Below are positions 46,161 to 60,240 of a DNA stretch of 64,000 nucleotides, in pieces. The first letter of the stretch is position 1. Every line of letters starts with the position of its first letter. The stretch comes from Endomychus coccineus (taxonomy: Eukaryota; Arthropoda; Insecta; Coleoptera; Endomychidae): assembly GCA_958510875.1 (NCBI GenBank), contig OY294067.1, forward strand, positions 144,188,046-144,252,045. Direction: 5' to 3'. The translations under genes and the position numbers were made by a program. Under the pieces are notes generated by a model. It did not search any database. It was given only the letters and a program-made list of their open reading frames with translations, and was not told the DNA's origin.

Positions 46161-46850
46161 TACTCATGGAGATTTCCTATTAAAATATCGAAATTTAGCC
46201 AGCCTGTTCATATGTGACAACTAGCGTAATTTCATCAGATAGAATATGTGCATACATATTCTCTTGGTATACAGATATCAAAAAATCTGACCATGAAACT
46301 AGATACACTAGCGGAGGTTCAACAGAATATTTCTGACGGTAATTTTAAATATTTTTTCTTTATATAAATCATTACTCCATAATACATTATGATAATTATG
46401 TATCATTTTATATTTTCATAGGAACGTCGGTATTCCAAACATTATAAGGTGATACAAAAAAAAGATGTTATATGACTTTATTATTGTTTTCTGGTTTTTT
46501 ATTATATTTTTTATAAAAATGAAAAAGTCTGATATGGAAATTACAATAAAATATATGAGTATCAGAATAAAATGCAGTCAATTGATGGCTCAAGATACAA
46601 TACGTTGGTCAATTCATTCCAGGAATCTAAAGCTATATTAAAATTATAATCCTGATTAGATAATATTGAGATCATTTGGGACAATTTTGAATACATTCAA
46701 ACACAATTAGAAATGCATGATGAATATTGCTCCTTTTCGGTAACAACAAAGACGATCAAGGTATTAATAATTCAAGCCAAAACATCTGTTTCATAGTTCC
46801 CGGCAGTAAACAACTTGAAATCAACATACAAGGTCAGGTACCTACCCTTA
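46161..46850. other. No recognisable gene
   Basis: AT-rich. The last part (46600-46850) may be degraded ORF1 of the LINE fragment that follows, without a clear motif. Confidence 0.4.
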
Positions 46851-46859
46851 AATGTAGCC

Positions 46860-47260
46860 GAGTTTTATGGAACACTTCCACTGACCTGATTCATAATGAT
46901 ACTTCCGAATATTATTTTAAAATGTCTCCAGTATTATTGAAAATTATTTGTACATTGATACAGTTAATCTAGGATCGTATATTATAAGATCAACATACTT
47001 TACAAATAGCAAATTATCAATTTTCCACTTGAATATATGCAGCCTTTCATGTCATTTTGATGAATTAAACATTCTTCTGAACTCTTTCACAATCATAATT
47101 GGAATTATGATATTTACTGGAACATGGCAAATGATTCCTGAAAGTTTTAATATTCAAAACTATAATTCTTTCTATAATAATAGTTTCGAGATATGTTAAT
47201 AAAATTGACATTGACATTTCTTTACTAAATCCTAATTGGATTTTTTTTGCGTATTGAAAA
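46860..47260 (+). pseudogene. LINE endonuclease N-terminal fragment (Jockey/CR1-like)
   Basis: The frame at 46948-47199 reads LSIFHLNICSLSCHFDELNI, then GIMIFTGTW (usual ILTETW) and FNIQNYNSFYNN. This is the beginning of the AP-endonuclease domain. The catalytic Glu of the TETW motif has become Gly (TGTW). The rest of the element is absent. Confidence 0.75.
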
Positions 47261-48110
47261 CACGCAACAGTGCTTTAATTCATCATCGTCAGAAACGGAT
47301 TTTTTCAATTTTCCAAATAGATCAAAACGCATTGCTAAAAAGTCTTCCTCTTGGGGTAGATGCATTTTCCATTTTGTAGACTATGAAACAACGGATGAAG
47401 TATTTGATTACATTTGATAACTGTTAATGGAAATTTGTGAATTTCCAGTTTGCTTAATTTTCTTATGGAATTAAGATATATTTAACTGAAGCAGAAATAA
47501 CTACTATACTAACAACAATTGTTGGAAACTGTGACTGTGTATTGCTCAGGTATGTCGAGTATTCAATAAAATACATCTGAATAAAAACATCACTAGGCAA
47601 TTGTTACAAAAACGGTGAAAATATTCAGAGAGACAAGCAGTGTTAAGAATCGTTCAAAATTAGGAAGACCAGAACCAATGACGAAAATTTGTTGAATGTT
47701 TCAATTAATGTAGTAGACAATGGTCCGTGTAACAATTAGCTCTAAGCTATAACATGTGTCGACGACGCTCAGTTTGAAAAATAATCAAAAAGACTTTTAT
47801 CTTCACAAAATGTAATTACTGTAAGAATTGAGAGATCGTAGAACATAAATTTACGAAGTTATGATGAAAAAAATTTTAATCCATATTCTGTTTCAAAAAT
47901 TTTTACACGGATGAAGCAGTATTTTGTTTGAACGGTTATGTTAAAAGATACAATTGTAGATATTGGGCTGATAATAGTCTGAACTAAATGAATCAGGTTC
48001 ATATACAGTATTCCCAAAAAATAAATATTTGGCTGCGATTTAGCGCCAACAATATTGTGGGACCTTTTTTCATTGATAGAGATTTATTTAGATCTATTGA
48101 GGGAAAATAT
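47261..48110. other. No recognisable gene
   Basis: AT-rich, short frames only; part may be the 5' portion of the mariner-like fragment that follows. Confidence 0.4.
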
Positions 48111-48114
48111 CATT

Positions 48115-48330
48115 TCTCAACATAGGCGTATATTTCCAAATTCATTAAATCGAAACCAGGAAATATAGTTACATGAAAATGATGGACCAGCACACTAGTG
48201 TCGACGAGGAAGTATAGGATAGCCGGCGAAGTAACCAAACTTGGCACCACTCATTTTTGGAGGTATCAAAAAAGTGAAGTGGGGTGTACGTTAATAGGTC
48301 ACACAAGATCTCAATTACAGATTCGACAAA
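48115..48330 (+). pseudogene. Mariner-like transposase fragment 1
   Basis: ENDGPAH near 48180 (usual QDGAPAH) is followed about 45 bases on by PAK, a stop, then PNLAPLIFGGIKKVKWG. This matches the 'PARSPDLTPLDFFLWGxLKxxVY' end of the catalytic domain. Stops and missing bases show long decay. Confidence 0.65.
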
Positions 48331-48469
48331 AAATTGCCGGTATACCTCTTATGTGGTAGAAAAACTCAATTCAAGGCAGCACCCATGCGTAGCATCACTG
48401 TCAGGAAGTTAATGATGGATACCAAAGTTCTCAATTTGAGTCAACTAGTTTTAGTTTTTTTCATAAATG

Positions 48470-48700
48470 GCAACTAGACAGATGACATTCCTCAACTAAG
48501 GCTTCTGTTCCCAAATTTATTGAATCAAAACCAGCAAGATGGTGTAAACTACAAATTTTCTGGACACTCCCTATCCAATCAGATGAAGGGGTCGACCAGG
48601 AATTATAGAATGACAAAGTAACTGTACTTGGCCCCACTCGATTTTATTTGTGGGGGTATCTAATGAGTCGAGTTAACGTTGATAGACTGGACAACCTCAA
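48470..48700 (+). pseudogene. Mariner-like transposase fragment 2
   Basis: Near 48630 the frame reads LGPTRFYLWGYLMSRVNVD, again the SPDLTPLDFFLWGYLKSxVY block. The upstream ~170 bases parallel the region before fragment 1 (AAATTTATTGAATCAAAACCAG against AAATTCATTAAATCGAAACCAG). The two look like a tandem duplication or two copies of one family. Confidence 0.65.
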
Positions 48701-49680
48701 AACCCTATTATAAATTGAAACATACACATGATTCATTTTCTTCATGATCATTTCAAGGTCAATCTCACATTTTTAGTATTTGATAACATCACAGAAAATG
48801 TTCCATCTACATCATTTGATTATTTAAGGTTGAATATCCCCAAAATTAGAGATTTGCAGATCGCACGTTCGACATATGTCAAAATATGTCATCAGGAACA
48901 AGTATCTCTTGTGATCTCATTTTGGTAAGTAGAATAAAACTTGACAGAAAGCCCAATTTTACAAAATACGATGCTTGGTTTGTTGATATCTGAAAACAGG
49001 ATAACCGTGTTCCATCTGTTCAGCCCAACATTTGAAAGATCTTACCAATGAAGCATTTCATTGTACATGTATATATTAACCATTTATTAATTTGCCTTGT
49101 AGGATTGGTCAGTCATAGGTCGCAAGTCTCTCTATACATTACTACCTTGAAAAAAAGGCTATCTATCACTCACAATCCTTCTGTTTCAAGAATAGTAATA
49201 ATTAGGAGAACCCTGTACCTATATCAGGTTTTACATATATTTTTTTGCTGTGGATTTTTTTCGAACCTGCTATGGTTGATCTTGTTCGATGAATTATAGG
49301 AATTAACTCTGAAGGTTTTAGAAGAAGACTAAGATGTGTTTCTAACATCTACAATTTTCTTATAGTAACCTAGTAACATAAATTCTCCAAGCGAATAAAT
49401 CTTAAAATGAAAGATAAATTTACTAATCACTAATCACTATGAAATCCTCCGATTTTAGTATGGAAAGGAAGGTTCATCGTGTAACCATAAATATATATAC
49501 ACAGTTTAATGAACTGTGAACAATTGATCAGATGACTTCCCTAGATTTTGTTGGAAAATTAGCTGTCGGACATTTCTGCGGATCAAATGTATATGATTGT
49601 AGGAACAGAAAATATATCGGAAGATGGAATCAGAAGTGATAAATTTTATCAGGACAAGCTCTCATATTAAAGTGTAACAG
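48701..49680. other. No recognisable gene
   Basis: AT-rich with small frames. The repeat family starting at about 49680 begins at its right edge. Confidence 0.5.
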
Positions 49681-49684
49681 AAGG

Positions 49685-50080
49685 AAATAATAAATCATGA
49701 TTTCCGACCCTAAAAAGCCCATATACAAGTTCTGAATAGAAACGGACTGTATTCACAAAACGTCCGCCATTTTAGCCACCATATTGAAATTTTGAATTTT
49801 GACTTACATAGTATAACCTACGGCCCCAAAAACCCCACATATCAATTTAAGAAGAATCGGACCATGATCACACAACTCGTCCGCCATCTAGAATTTTCAA
49901 ATTTTGATTGAAAATTCATGCTACTGCTGACTACAAAAACCCCCTTACACCAATTTTGAATAGAATCGTACTATAATCACAAGACCCGCCCGTCATCTTG
50001 GAGACGCCATCTTGCTTTTTCCTTTTATACATGTGTCATAACACGTCACCCGAATGATTAACACCTGCCAAATTTCACCA
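49685..50080. repeat. Degenerate ~105-130-bp tandem repeats
   Basis: Three or four units, each with CCCCAAAAACCCC or a variant, CAATTTTGAATAGAATCGGAC, ATAATCACAAGAC and GTCCGCCATCTTGG. The array ends in CACCTGCCAAATTTCACC and an AGATAGAT stretch, an end style seen in some LINE 3' regions; which element it belongs to is unknown. Confidence 0.65.
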
Positions 50081-50739
50081 GAACGTACAAATAGATAGAT
50101 CGATACATAAACAAGGCAAGTTAATTGAAAGCTTGTGATGATTTAGAAACCGCTAATGAAATCACTTTGTATTATACTCTGTCACATCGAAATTATGATG
50201 TATTTCACAACACTGTGTTTTATATTGATACTTGCTGTCATATGAACTAATAAAATTTGCTACAGAGTGAAGACATAACATAGAAGGTAACGTTATATCG
50301 ATGGCGTCACTTGAATCTTAAAATAATAATTTCAGAAAGTTCTGCGATTTAAATATTCACGTGTGTTATATAGTTATAACCAGAAAATCATGTTTGTATT
50401 TATGGTTCGATAAGATAGTATAATTCCATTCGGAAAACCGAATCTAATCTATACGAACAATAGGAACGGCGCAGTCGTCTCCACAGTGAGTTACGCACGT
50501 ACGCAGGCACATACGTACGTTCGTACATACATACATCATTTCAAAAATAGTCTAGATCGATTCAAAAATGCTCAAATCGGATATATCAGGAAAAGTTCGT
50601 TATTTGTTTTTGTCCCTTACACTATATACTACGTATTGTGAGGGAATTAAAATTGAGTAATAATTTTATAGATAGACAGATTGAATTAGGCCATACAGTC
50701 TAACATCTCAAAATTTCAGAAAATGTTCGAGTCCTCAAA
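50081..50739. other. No recognisable gene
   Basis: AT-rich with a palindromic run of ACGTACGT/CGTACATACATAC words around 50490-50540. Confidence 0.45.
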
Positions 50740-50917
50740 CTGTAACATGAACAAATTAGTAAAATGTCCTCAAAGTGTACGATATTTAAGAATCCAACAG
50801 TTTGGGGACCTCGTACCCAAAGTGTAGTATAGGTTGACCTAAACTATGGCTTGCACTTTGGGGTCGTCCCCGAAGTGTAGGATCCTTGCAGTTTCAAGTC
50901 CTCAAAGTGTAGGATTG

Positions 50918-50922
<5 letters not shown>
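50740..50922. repeat. Short repeats of CCTCAAAGTGTAGGAT type
   Basis: Five variants of 'CTCAAAGTGTA' or its inverse 'CAGTTTGGGGAC' within 180 bp, directly before a TA array. The same words lie at 39035-39120 after another TA array. Confidence 0.6.
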
Positions 50923-50949
<27 letters not shown>

Positions 50950-50958
50950 GATGTATTT

Positions 50959-51034
<76 letters not shown>
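50923..51034. repeat. (TA)n microsatellite, interrupted
   Basis: Two TA arrays (50923-50948 and about 50960-51034) separated by a 12-bp interruption, at the left edge of H2A element copy 2. Confidence 0.95.
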
Positions 51035-51037
<3 letters not shown>

Positions 51038-52020
51038 GTGGCGAGGTTCGTAAAAATTTGATAGAGTTTGGGGAGGTGGAGAGAGTTGTTTCTTGTGATA
51101 AGAGTAATGATATTCCAGAATTTTTTTGAACCTCTTAGACTTCTGACTAAGGTTTGAAAGTTGGACCCTTTCATTGTTCATGTTCAAGAAAGCTTTGGTT
51201 CAGATTTGGGCTATTTTGATCAAATCTTCACCAAATTGGATGGAATTTCGTGTCAAAGTAGACCATGGTGACCATAATAAGTGGGAGATCCGGCCCAAAT
51301 TTTGAAGATGCCCCCGATTACGCCCAACAAATCGCAGAGTACTCTTTTTGGGCTCAAATTGAAGGTTATTCCATATGGTTTGACGTGTCAAACCATATGG
51401 ATCTTGTATCTTGTCTTATAAGATCAGCCCATTTCTTGACCATTTACGGCATATATATATATGCACGCGCAGATTTCCCACCTTTATTGTGTTATATAAT
51501 AGGATTTTATCACTATAATATTGTTCTAAGAGTATAGATATGGCTTTTTTTGCTTATATATGTGAGAAAACATATACAATATTTATTTGAGGTCCGCTTG
51601 TGACATAGTGAACATTTTTTTTCAATACAGATGTTCGATTTCCCAATCTAATAATGTCTAATCTATGATTTTGATCGGCCGTTGAAGATTTCAACGTTAT
51701 TAAATTCAATAATCTCATCAAATTTACTTTTAAATATTCAAAACAAAAAATTAACTATGAGGTAATAATGAAAGTTGAATTGGAGATCAGGTAGATGAAT
51801 GAATATAAATAGGTTAGCTATTAGAAAAAAACAGTACTATATTCTTTATGTGTAATATGTACCTAATTAGTTATTATATTTATTATTATATGTATGATTT
51901 TTTGACTCCATTATTGGTATTTTCTTTCTCTGCTTGTTGTACTGGATGTTGAAGGGTACATAGACATTCGTTTCTGGGATTGTTGCAATTTATGTTATTC
52001 TGGTAGGTAGAAACACTACT

Positions 52021-52314
52021 TGCCAAAATGCAGAAAATATAATCGAGGGATCAGCGGTTGTTGAAAAACTTGACCCCATTATCCCTGCAATCCCAGAAAT
52101 TGAAAAAGATGGTCAAGAGAAAGAAGAAGAAGAAATCCAATATGAAGATGAAGAAGAACATGAAGATATACCGGATGAATGATGAGAGTCAGATATATAT
52201 TGTTCCAGTGATGATGAAACAGATGAGATCTTTAGGTCCGCGATCACTGATTCAGAAGCTAGCAGCTGGATCAGTTCGTCCAGTACAACAAGCAGAGGAA
52301 GAAAATGCCAATAA
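52021..52314 (+). pseudogene. Acidic Ser-rich reading frame, copy 2
   Basis: Parallel to 5973-6290: CQNAENIIEG, then PIIPAIPEI, EEEEIQYEDEEEHEDIPDE, two TGA stops (52180-52185), then [20 protein letters not shown]. Insertions relative to copy 1 are whole codons. Function unknown. Confidence 0.45.
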
Positions 52315-52354
52315 TAGAGTCAAAAAATCATACATATAATGATGAATATAATAA
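52279..52354 (+). repeat. Direct repeat left of the captured H2A segment
   Basis: From CCAGTACAACAAGCAG to AATATAATAACT; recurs at 52680-52756. The H2A homology starts exactly where this repeat ends. Confidence 0.8.
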
Positions 52355-52581
52355 CTATCTAGCCGCAGTGATGGAATTTTTGGCCACCGAACTTTTGGAA
52401 TTAGCCGATAACGCAGCCCGGGACAATAAAAATAAGAATCATCCCCCATCATTTGCAATTGGCCATCCGCAACGACGAAGAATTGAACAAGCTATTGTCA
52501 GGTGTGACCATCGCTCAAAGCGGAGACTTGCCTAACATTCAAACAATATTGCTGCACAAGAAAACCGAAAAGGATGTATAA
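52353..52581 (+). pseudogene. Histone H2A, C-terminal half only (captured), copy 2
   Basis: Starts [26 protein letters not shown]. It then shifts frame through loss of one or two bases in the A-rich run after that point. The remainder is recognisable in the other frames: [11 protein letters not shown] region, [23 protein letters not shown] and stop at 52579-52581. This copy keeps the LPNIQ block that copy 1 lost, whereas copy 1 keeps the middle frame. The missing N-terminal half has the same breakpoint in both, so they descend from one capture event. Confidence 0.93.
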
Positions 52582-52608
52582 ATCAACTCGTACAACGAGA
52601 GTATCATC

Positions 52609-52624
52609 GGCCCTTCTTAGGGTC
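52609..52624 (+). ncRNA. Histone mRNA 3' stem-loop retained downstream of captured H2A
   Basis: GGCCCT, loop TCTT, AGGGTC: a 6-bp stem (one G-T pair) and a UYUH four-base loop, 27 bases after the H2A stop. This is the consensus that binds stem-loop binding protein and replaces the poly(A) tail in replication-dependent histone mRNAs. In copy 1 the homologous place (about 6580) has lost the loop and most of the stem. Confidence 0.85.
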
Positions 52625-52679
52625 ACAAATAGTACTGAACGAAAATCCTAGAACCGAATGTCTATGTACCCTACAACAT

Positions 52680-52756
52680 CCAGTACAACAAGCAGAAAAA
52701 CAAAATACCAATAATGGAGTCAAAAAAGCATACATATAATAATGAATATAATAACT
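52680..52756 (+). repeat. Direct repeat right of the captured H2A segment
   Basis: About 77 bp, roughly 90% identical to 52279-52354; continues into GATTACATATAACAG where the left copy continues into H2A. Confidence 0.8.
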
Positions 52757-53640
52757 GATTACATATAACAGATAAAGAATATAGTCTTTTTTAATAACTA
52801 ATTCATTTATATTTATTCATCTATCTGATCTCCATTTGAAATTTTATTATTACTTCATGGTTAATTTTTTTTTTGAATATTTATCAGTTAATTTGCTGAG
52901 ATTATTGAATTTAATAACGTTAAAATTTTCAACAGCTGATTAAAATTATAGATTAGACATTATTAGATCGGAAAATCGGACATCCTCTTAAAACAAAAAA
53001 ATACAGAAAAAAAAACATCATAAGATACACAATATTTGTACCTGTCATTGTTTTATAACAATAATTTCTATCTCATAGTATTGGTAGACGTGGTCCACAT
53101 CATCAGAAGTAAATTTTCGTCGCGTCTTGAATTAGAAAAAGCGCAGGTGATGTTGTATATACCTATATATTCTATAATAATTAATACGTGTAATAAAAAA
53201 AAGTGTCACTATGTCACAAGTGGACCTCAAATTAATAATGTATATGTTTTCTCACATATATATATATATGCAAAAAAAGTAATATCTATACTCTAAGAAC
53301 AATATTATAGTGATAAAATCCTATTATAATACAATAAAGGTGGGAAATCTGCGCGCGCATATGTATATATGCCTTAAATGGCCAAGAAATGGGTTAATCT
53401 TATAAAACAAGTTATACCACGTCAAACTATACAAAGTAGCCTTCAAGTTGAGCACAAAAAGAGTACTCTGCGATTTGTTGGCCGTAATCTTCGAAATTTG
53501 GGCCAAATCTCCCAAGTTTGGATTTTTATCAAAAGTGTTGAATATTTCAACTTTATCTTTTGATCACTTTTTACGGTAATCCAATTTGGTCAAGATTTGA
53601 GCAAAATAGCCCAATTTTAATTTTTACACCAAAAAACGCA

Positions 53641-55550
<1,910 letters not shown>

Positions 55551-56057
55551 ATGTTTTCTTGGTATATTGGTTCGTATATATACTGATAATGAAATAAAAA
55601 TTCTGTTTTGACGTTTCGACAACGTTTATTGCCTTCATCAAAATTGTTAATTGAATTAGTGTTTCCATGTAATTTAGAAAAGAATAGATGATTTCGATTA
55701 ATGAAATGCGTCTGCAGCCGACTTGTGTTTTAAGATCCAATTAAAACTGCAGAAAACATTGGATCGGTTGTGTGTGAAAGAGTAATGTATGGCTAACTAC
55801 AATTTGGAATAGATTGAATTTGATTAAATACAAGACATTACAATATTGTACAATTATAAATATCTATGAATTATTGTATGAATTAGTTACTCTATGATAA
55901 GTATTTCTATCATAACTATTCAAGTTTAAGATAATTCTATGGAATTTAACCTCAAAATTGTTACTCTATAGTGTCATAGTTAAATAATACTTCATCTTTT
56001 TTAGGTTGAATTTTAAATAGACAATGGAAAGTGGCACTTCAAATTAATAAAATTTTG

Positions 56058-57365
56058 TTAAGTTTGAATTAGATTATTGTACAGTTTCGAAAGATTGGAA
56101 TCTATTTTGTCATTTACACAATTGTTCTTTTTAATTTGAATAGATTCTAATATCAAACGTTTGTTGTCGTTTGTTTCAATATTTAAAATTTTTGTATTGT
56201 TGTAGTCGAAAGTATGGTTAGTGTCTTTCACATGTTTATTGAGCGCAGTTGATGAATTTTTGGTATATTTGTGGCCATTTAATCTTTTTTCGAGGTATTG
56301 TGAAGATTGGCCAATATATACCTTTTCGCAATCTTTGCAAGGGATGGAATAAACAGTATGGGTTATTTTTTTGAAAGGTACGCTGCTTTTAAATTTTGTA
56401 AAGAGATTTTTCTGATTTAAATAACTCTTATGACATATATGTAGGTCATAAGGTTTCACTATATTACAAATTTTCTCTGAAAGTCCACCGATATATGGTA
56501 GTGATATGTAATGCCTATCATTAGTTTTCTCATTATTGGTATTGATTCCACCAAATGAGTTATAAAATTTATGAATTTTGTCTTTAGTTATCGAATTTAC
56601 TAAATCAATGGGATAACCATTTCTTATTAAAGTTTCTTTTGTTTTTGTAATAGATATAGTTCTCAGTTCAGGAGAACTTAGTCGAATAGCTCTATCTATT
56701 AGATTTATAATAACATTTTTTTTATATTTTTTAGGTATATTAGAATTGAAATTGGTATACCTTCCTGACCAAGTAGGTTTGGTATACCATTTTGTTAGAA
56801 TTTTGTTATCATTTGATTTTCTTACTAAAGTTAAATCTAAAAAATTTATTTCGTTATGATTTTCTAATTCAATCGTAAATTGTAACTTATGGTGAAAGGA
56901 ATTGAAAGAATTCAAAAATTAATTACATTTGTTTTCAGGGATTGCAGCAATACAATCATCAACATATCTTTTGAAGAAGGCTATATTATAATTTAGTTGA
57001 GATACTACTTTTTCTTCAAGGAATTCCATTACTATTTGGGCTATGATACTTGATATTGGAGAGCCCATTGCACAACCATCTAATTGTTTATAACAATCAT
57101 CTTTATATTGTAAAAAATTAGCGGTGAATGTATATTCTATAGCTGTTAAGAACTCATTCATAGGTAAATTTGTATATAGTTTTATTTCATCCCATTTATT
57201 TTGAATTATTTGTTTAGCTAATTCTAAAGGGATATTTGTATATAAAGATGTGACATCTAGTGATACTAAGATATAGTTTTTAGGTATTGTAATTTTGTTA
57301 ATGAATTCCTTGAAATCCCAAGAATCTTTGATGTAAAACTCATTTTTGTAAGCTATGTTTTTTAG
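56058..57365 (-). pseudogene. PLE family 1 protein, C-terminal part, minus copy
   Basis: On the minus strand from NIAYKNEFYIKDSW near the junction through LDVTSLYTNIPL, GCAMGSPISSII, YVDDCIA and the GIY-YIG nuclease (HTVYSIPCKDCEKVYIGQSS), to the normal stop at 56058. One in-frame TAA at 56916-56918, where other copies encode Glu, is the only break. The nuclease motif has Tyr in YIG, unlike the copy at 35969. The N-terminal ~380 residues are missing. Confidence 0.93.
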
Positions 57366-58658
57366 TAAAATGAGTTTTACATCAAAGATTCTTGGGATTT
57401 CAAGGAATTCATTAACAAAATTACAATACCTAAAAAATATATCTTAGTATCACTAGATGTCACATCTTTATATACAAATATCCCTTTAGAATTAGCTAAA
57501 CAAATAATTCAAAATAAATGGGATGAAATAAAACTATATACAAATTTACCTATGAATGAGTTCTTAACAGCTATAGAATATACATACATTCACCGCTAAT
57601 TTTTTACAATATAAAGATGATTGTTATAAACAATCAGATGGTTGTGCAATGGGCTCTCCAATATCAAGTATCATAGCCCAAATAGTAATGGAATTCCTTG
57701 AAGAAAAAGTAGTATCTCAACTAAATTATAATATAGCCTTCTTCAAAAGATATGTTGATGATTGTATTGCTGCAATCCCTGAAAACAAATGTAATGAATT
57801 TTTGAATTCTTTCAATTCCTTTCACCATAAGTTACAATTCACGATTGAATTAGAAAATCATAACGAAATAAATTTTTTAGATTTAACTTTAGTAAGAAAA
57901 TCAAATGATAACAAAATTCTAACAAAATGGTATACCAAACCTACTTGGTCAGGAAGGTATACTAATTTCAATTCTAATATACCTAAAAAATATAAGAAAA
58001 ATGTTATTATAAATCTAATAGATAGAGCTATTCGACTAAGTTCTCCTGAACTGAGAACTATATCTATTACAAAAACAAAAGAAACTTTGATAAGAAATGG
58101 TTATCCCATTGATTTAGTAAATTCGATAACTAAAGACAAAATTCATAAATTTTATAACTCATTTGGTGGAATCAATACCAATAATGAGAAAACTAATGAT
58201 AGGCATTACATATCACTACCATATATCGGTGGACTTTCAGAGAAAATTTGTAATATAGTGAAACCTTATGACCTACATATATGTCATAAGAGTTATTTAA
58301 ATCAGAAAAGTCTCTTTACAAAATTAAAAAGCAGCGTACCTTTCAAAAAATAACCCATACTGTTTATTCCATCCCTTGCAAAGATTGCGAAAAGGTATAT
58401 ATTGGCCAATCTTCACAATACCTCGAAAAAAGATTAAATGGCCACAAATATACCAAAAATTCATCAACTGCGCTCAATAAACATGTGAAAGACACTAACC
58501 ATAATTTCGACTACAACAATACAAAAATTTTAAATATTGAAACAAACGACAACAAACGTTTGATATTAGAATCTATTCAAATTAAAAAGAACAATTATGT
58601 AAATGACAAAATAGATTCCAATCTTTCGAAACTGTACAATAATCTAATTCAAACTTAA
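57366..58658 (+). pseudogene. PLE family 1 protein, C-terminal part, plus copy
   Basis: Plus-strand counterpart of the minus copy. A 4-base TACA-type duplication near 57585 shifts the frame before GCAMGSPISSII. One A lost near 58350 (stop at 58353) shifts it again before the nuclease (VYSIPCKDCEKVYIGQ). The normal end is at 58658. RT active site YVDD intact. Confidence 0.93.
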
Positions 58659-59168
58659 CAAAATTTTATTAATTTGAAGTGCCACTTTCCATTGTCTATT
58701 TAAAATTCAACCTAAAAAAGATGAAGTATTATTTAACTATGACACTATAGAGTAACAATTTTGAGATTAAATTCCATAGAATTATCTTAAACTTGAATAG
58801 TTATGATAGAAATACTTATCATAGAGTAACTAATTCATACAATAATTCATAGATATTTATAATTGTACAATATTGGAATGTCTTGTATTTAATCAAATTC
58901 AATCTATTTCAAATTGTAGTTAGCCATACATTACTCTTTCACACACAACCGATCCAATGTTTTCTGCAGTTTTAATTGGATCTTAAAACACAAGTCGGTT
59001 GCAGACGCATTTCATTAATCGAAATCATCTATTCTTTTCTAAATTACATGGAAACACTAATTCAATTAACAATTTTGATAAAGACAATAAACGTTGTCGA
59101 AACGTCAAAACAGAATTTTTATTTCATTATCAGTATATATACGAACCAATATACCAAGAAAACATACA

Positions 59169-59169
59169 A

Positions 59170-59255
<86 letters not shown>
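59169..59255. repeat. (TA)n microsatellite
   Basis: About 86 bp of TA with a TGTATA interruption, between the PLE dimer and a further minus-oriented PLE derivative. Confidence 0.95.
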
Positions 59256-59259
<4 letters not shown>

Positions 59260-60240
59260 ATGCTTTCTTGGTATATTGGTTCGAATATATACTGAAAATA
59301 AAATGAAATAAAAATTCTTTTTGACGTTTCGACAATGTTTATGGTCTTCATCAAAATTGTGGATTAGTGTTCCCATGTAATTTAGAAAAGAATAGATGAT
59401 TTCGATTAAGGAAATGCGTCTGCAGCCGACTTGTGTCTTAAGATCCAATTAAAACTGCAGAAAACATTGGATCGGTTGTGTGTGAAAGAGTAATGTATGG
59501 CCAATTACAATTTGAAATGGATTGAATTTGATTAAATACAAGACATTCTAAGATTGTACAATTATAAATATCTATGATTATTGTATGAATTAGTTATTCT
59601 ATGATAAACACTCTATCCAAATCTACTATAATCAACTATTCAAGTTTAAGATAATCCTATGGAATTTAACCTCAAAATTGTTACTCATAGTGTCATAGTT
59701 AAACAATACGTTATCTTTTTTAGGTTGAATTTTGAATTGACATTTAAAAGTGTCAGATATTAAGAGGTTTTAATACTTTCAATTGAAATGTTTCCTTGAA
59801 TTGAAGATAAGCATTATCTAATTACTCACTATTGAGAATGATGTGATTATCATTGATTTTTGAAAATTTTGGTATTATTCTTGAACTTTATAGTCGTAAT
59901 AACTATATTTTCCTATTTTCCCTTCTGATTGGCGAAAGTATTCTTCATCTTTGAGAACGTTTTCAATAAATGGACGGTGTAGAATCCATAATTTTCTTCA
60001 ATTTTGTTATAAAAAGCCATGATTCTTATGATGTATGTATATTGATGTTGAGAGTAGTGTATTCTTGAAAAATAAAAAACCTATTTCACCAGGCCAAATT
60101 ATTCTTTTATTGATATTCTTGAACCATTTGTAATATTTGTATGCTTTCTTGGTATATTGGTTCGTATATATTCTGAAAATAAAATGAAATGAAAATTCTT
60201 TTTGACGTTTCGACAATGTTTATTGTCTTTATTAAAAATA
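59256..60240 (-). mobile_element. Internally deleted PLE family 1 derivative, minus copy
   Basis: Same structure as 53641-54595: pLTR with hammerhead-like motif (59322-59356), 3' region, a direct join to the first ~85 codons of the PLE protein (near 60020-59800), then the start of another pLTR (60130-60240, motif at 60203-60238). Confidence 0.78.

Larger units (their letters stand above)
51035..53640. mobile_element. Long-TIR DNA element carrying histone H2A fragment, copy 2
   Basis: Left arm about 51035-51985 and right arm about 52650-53640 are inverted repeats of nearly 1 kb. Pairs: GGTGGGAAATCTGCGCGCGC on the right against GCACGCGCAGATTTCCCACC on the left; CGATTTGTTGGCCG against its inverse; the inner GGAGATCAGGTAGATGAAT pair. 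The outermost ~180 bp of the left arm match 8802-9085 of copy 1; the right arm lost this part where a PLE begins at about 53640. The middle carries the acidic frame, two 80-bp direct repeats and the H2A segment. No transposase seen. Confidence 0.8.
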
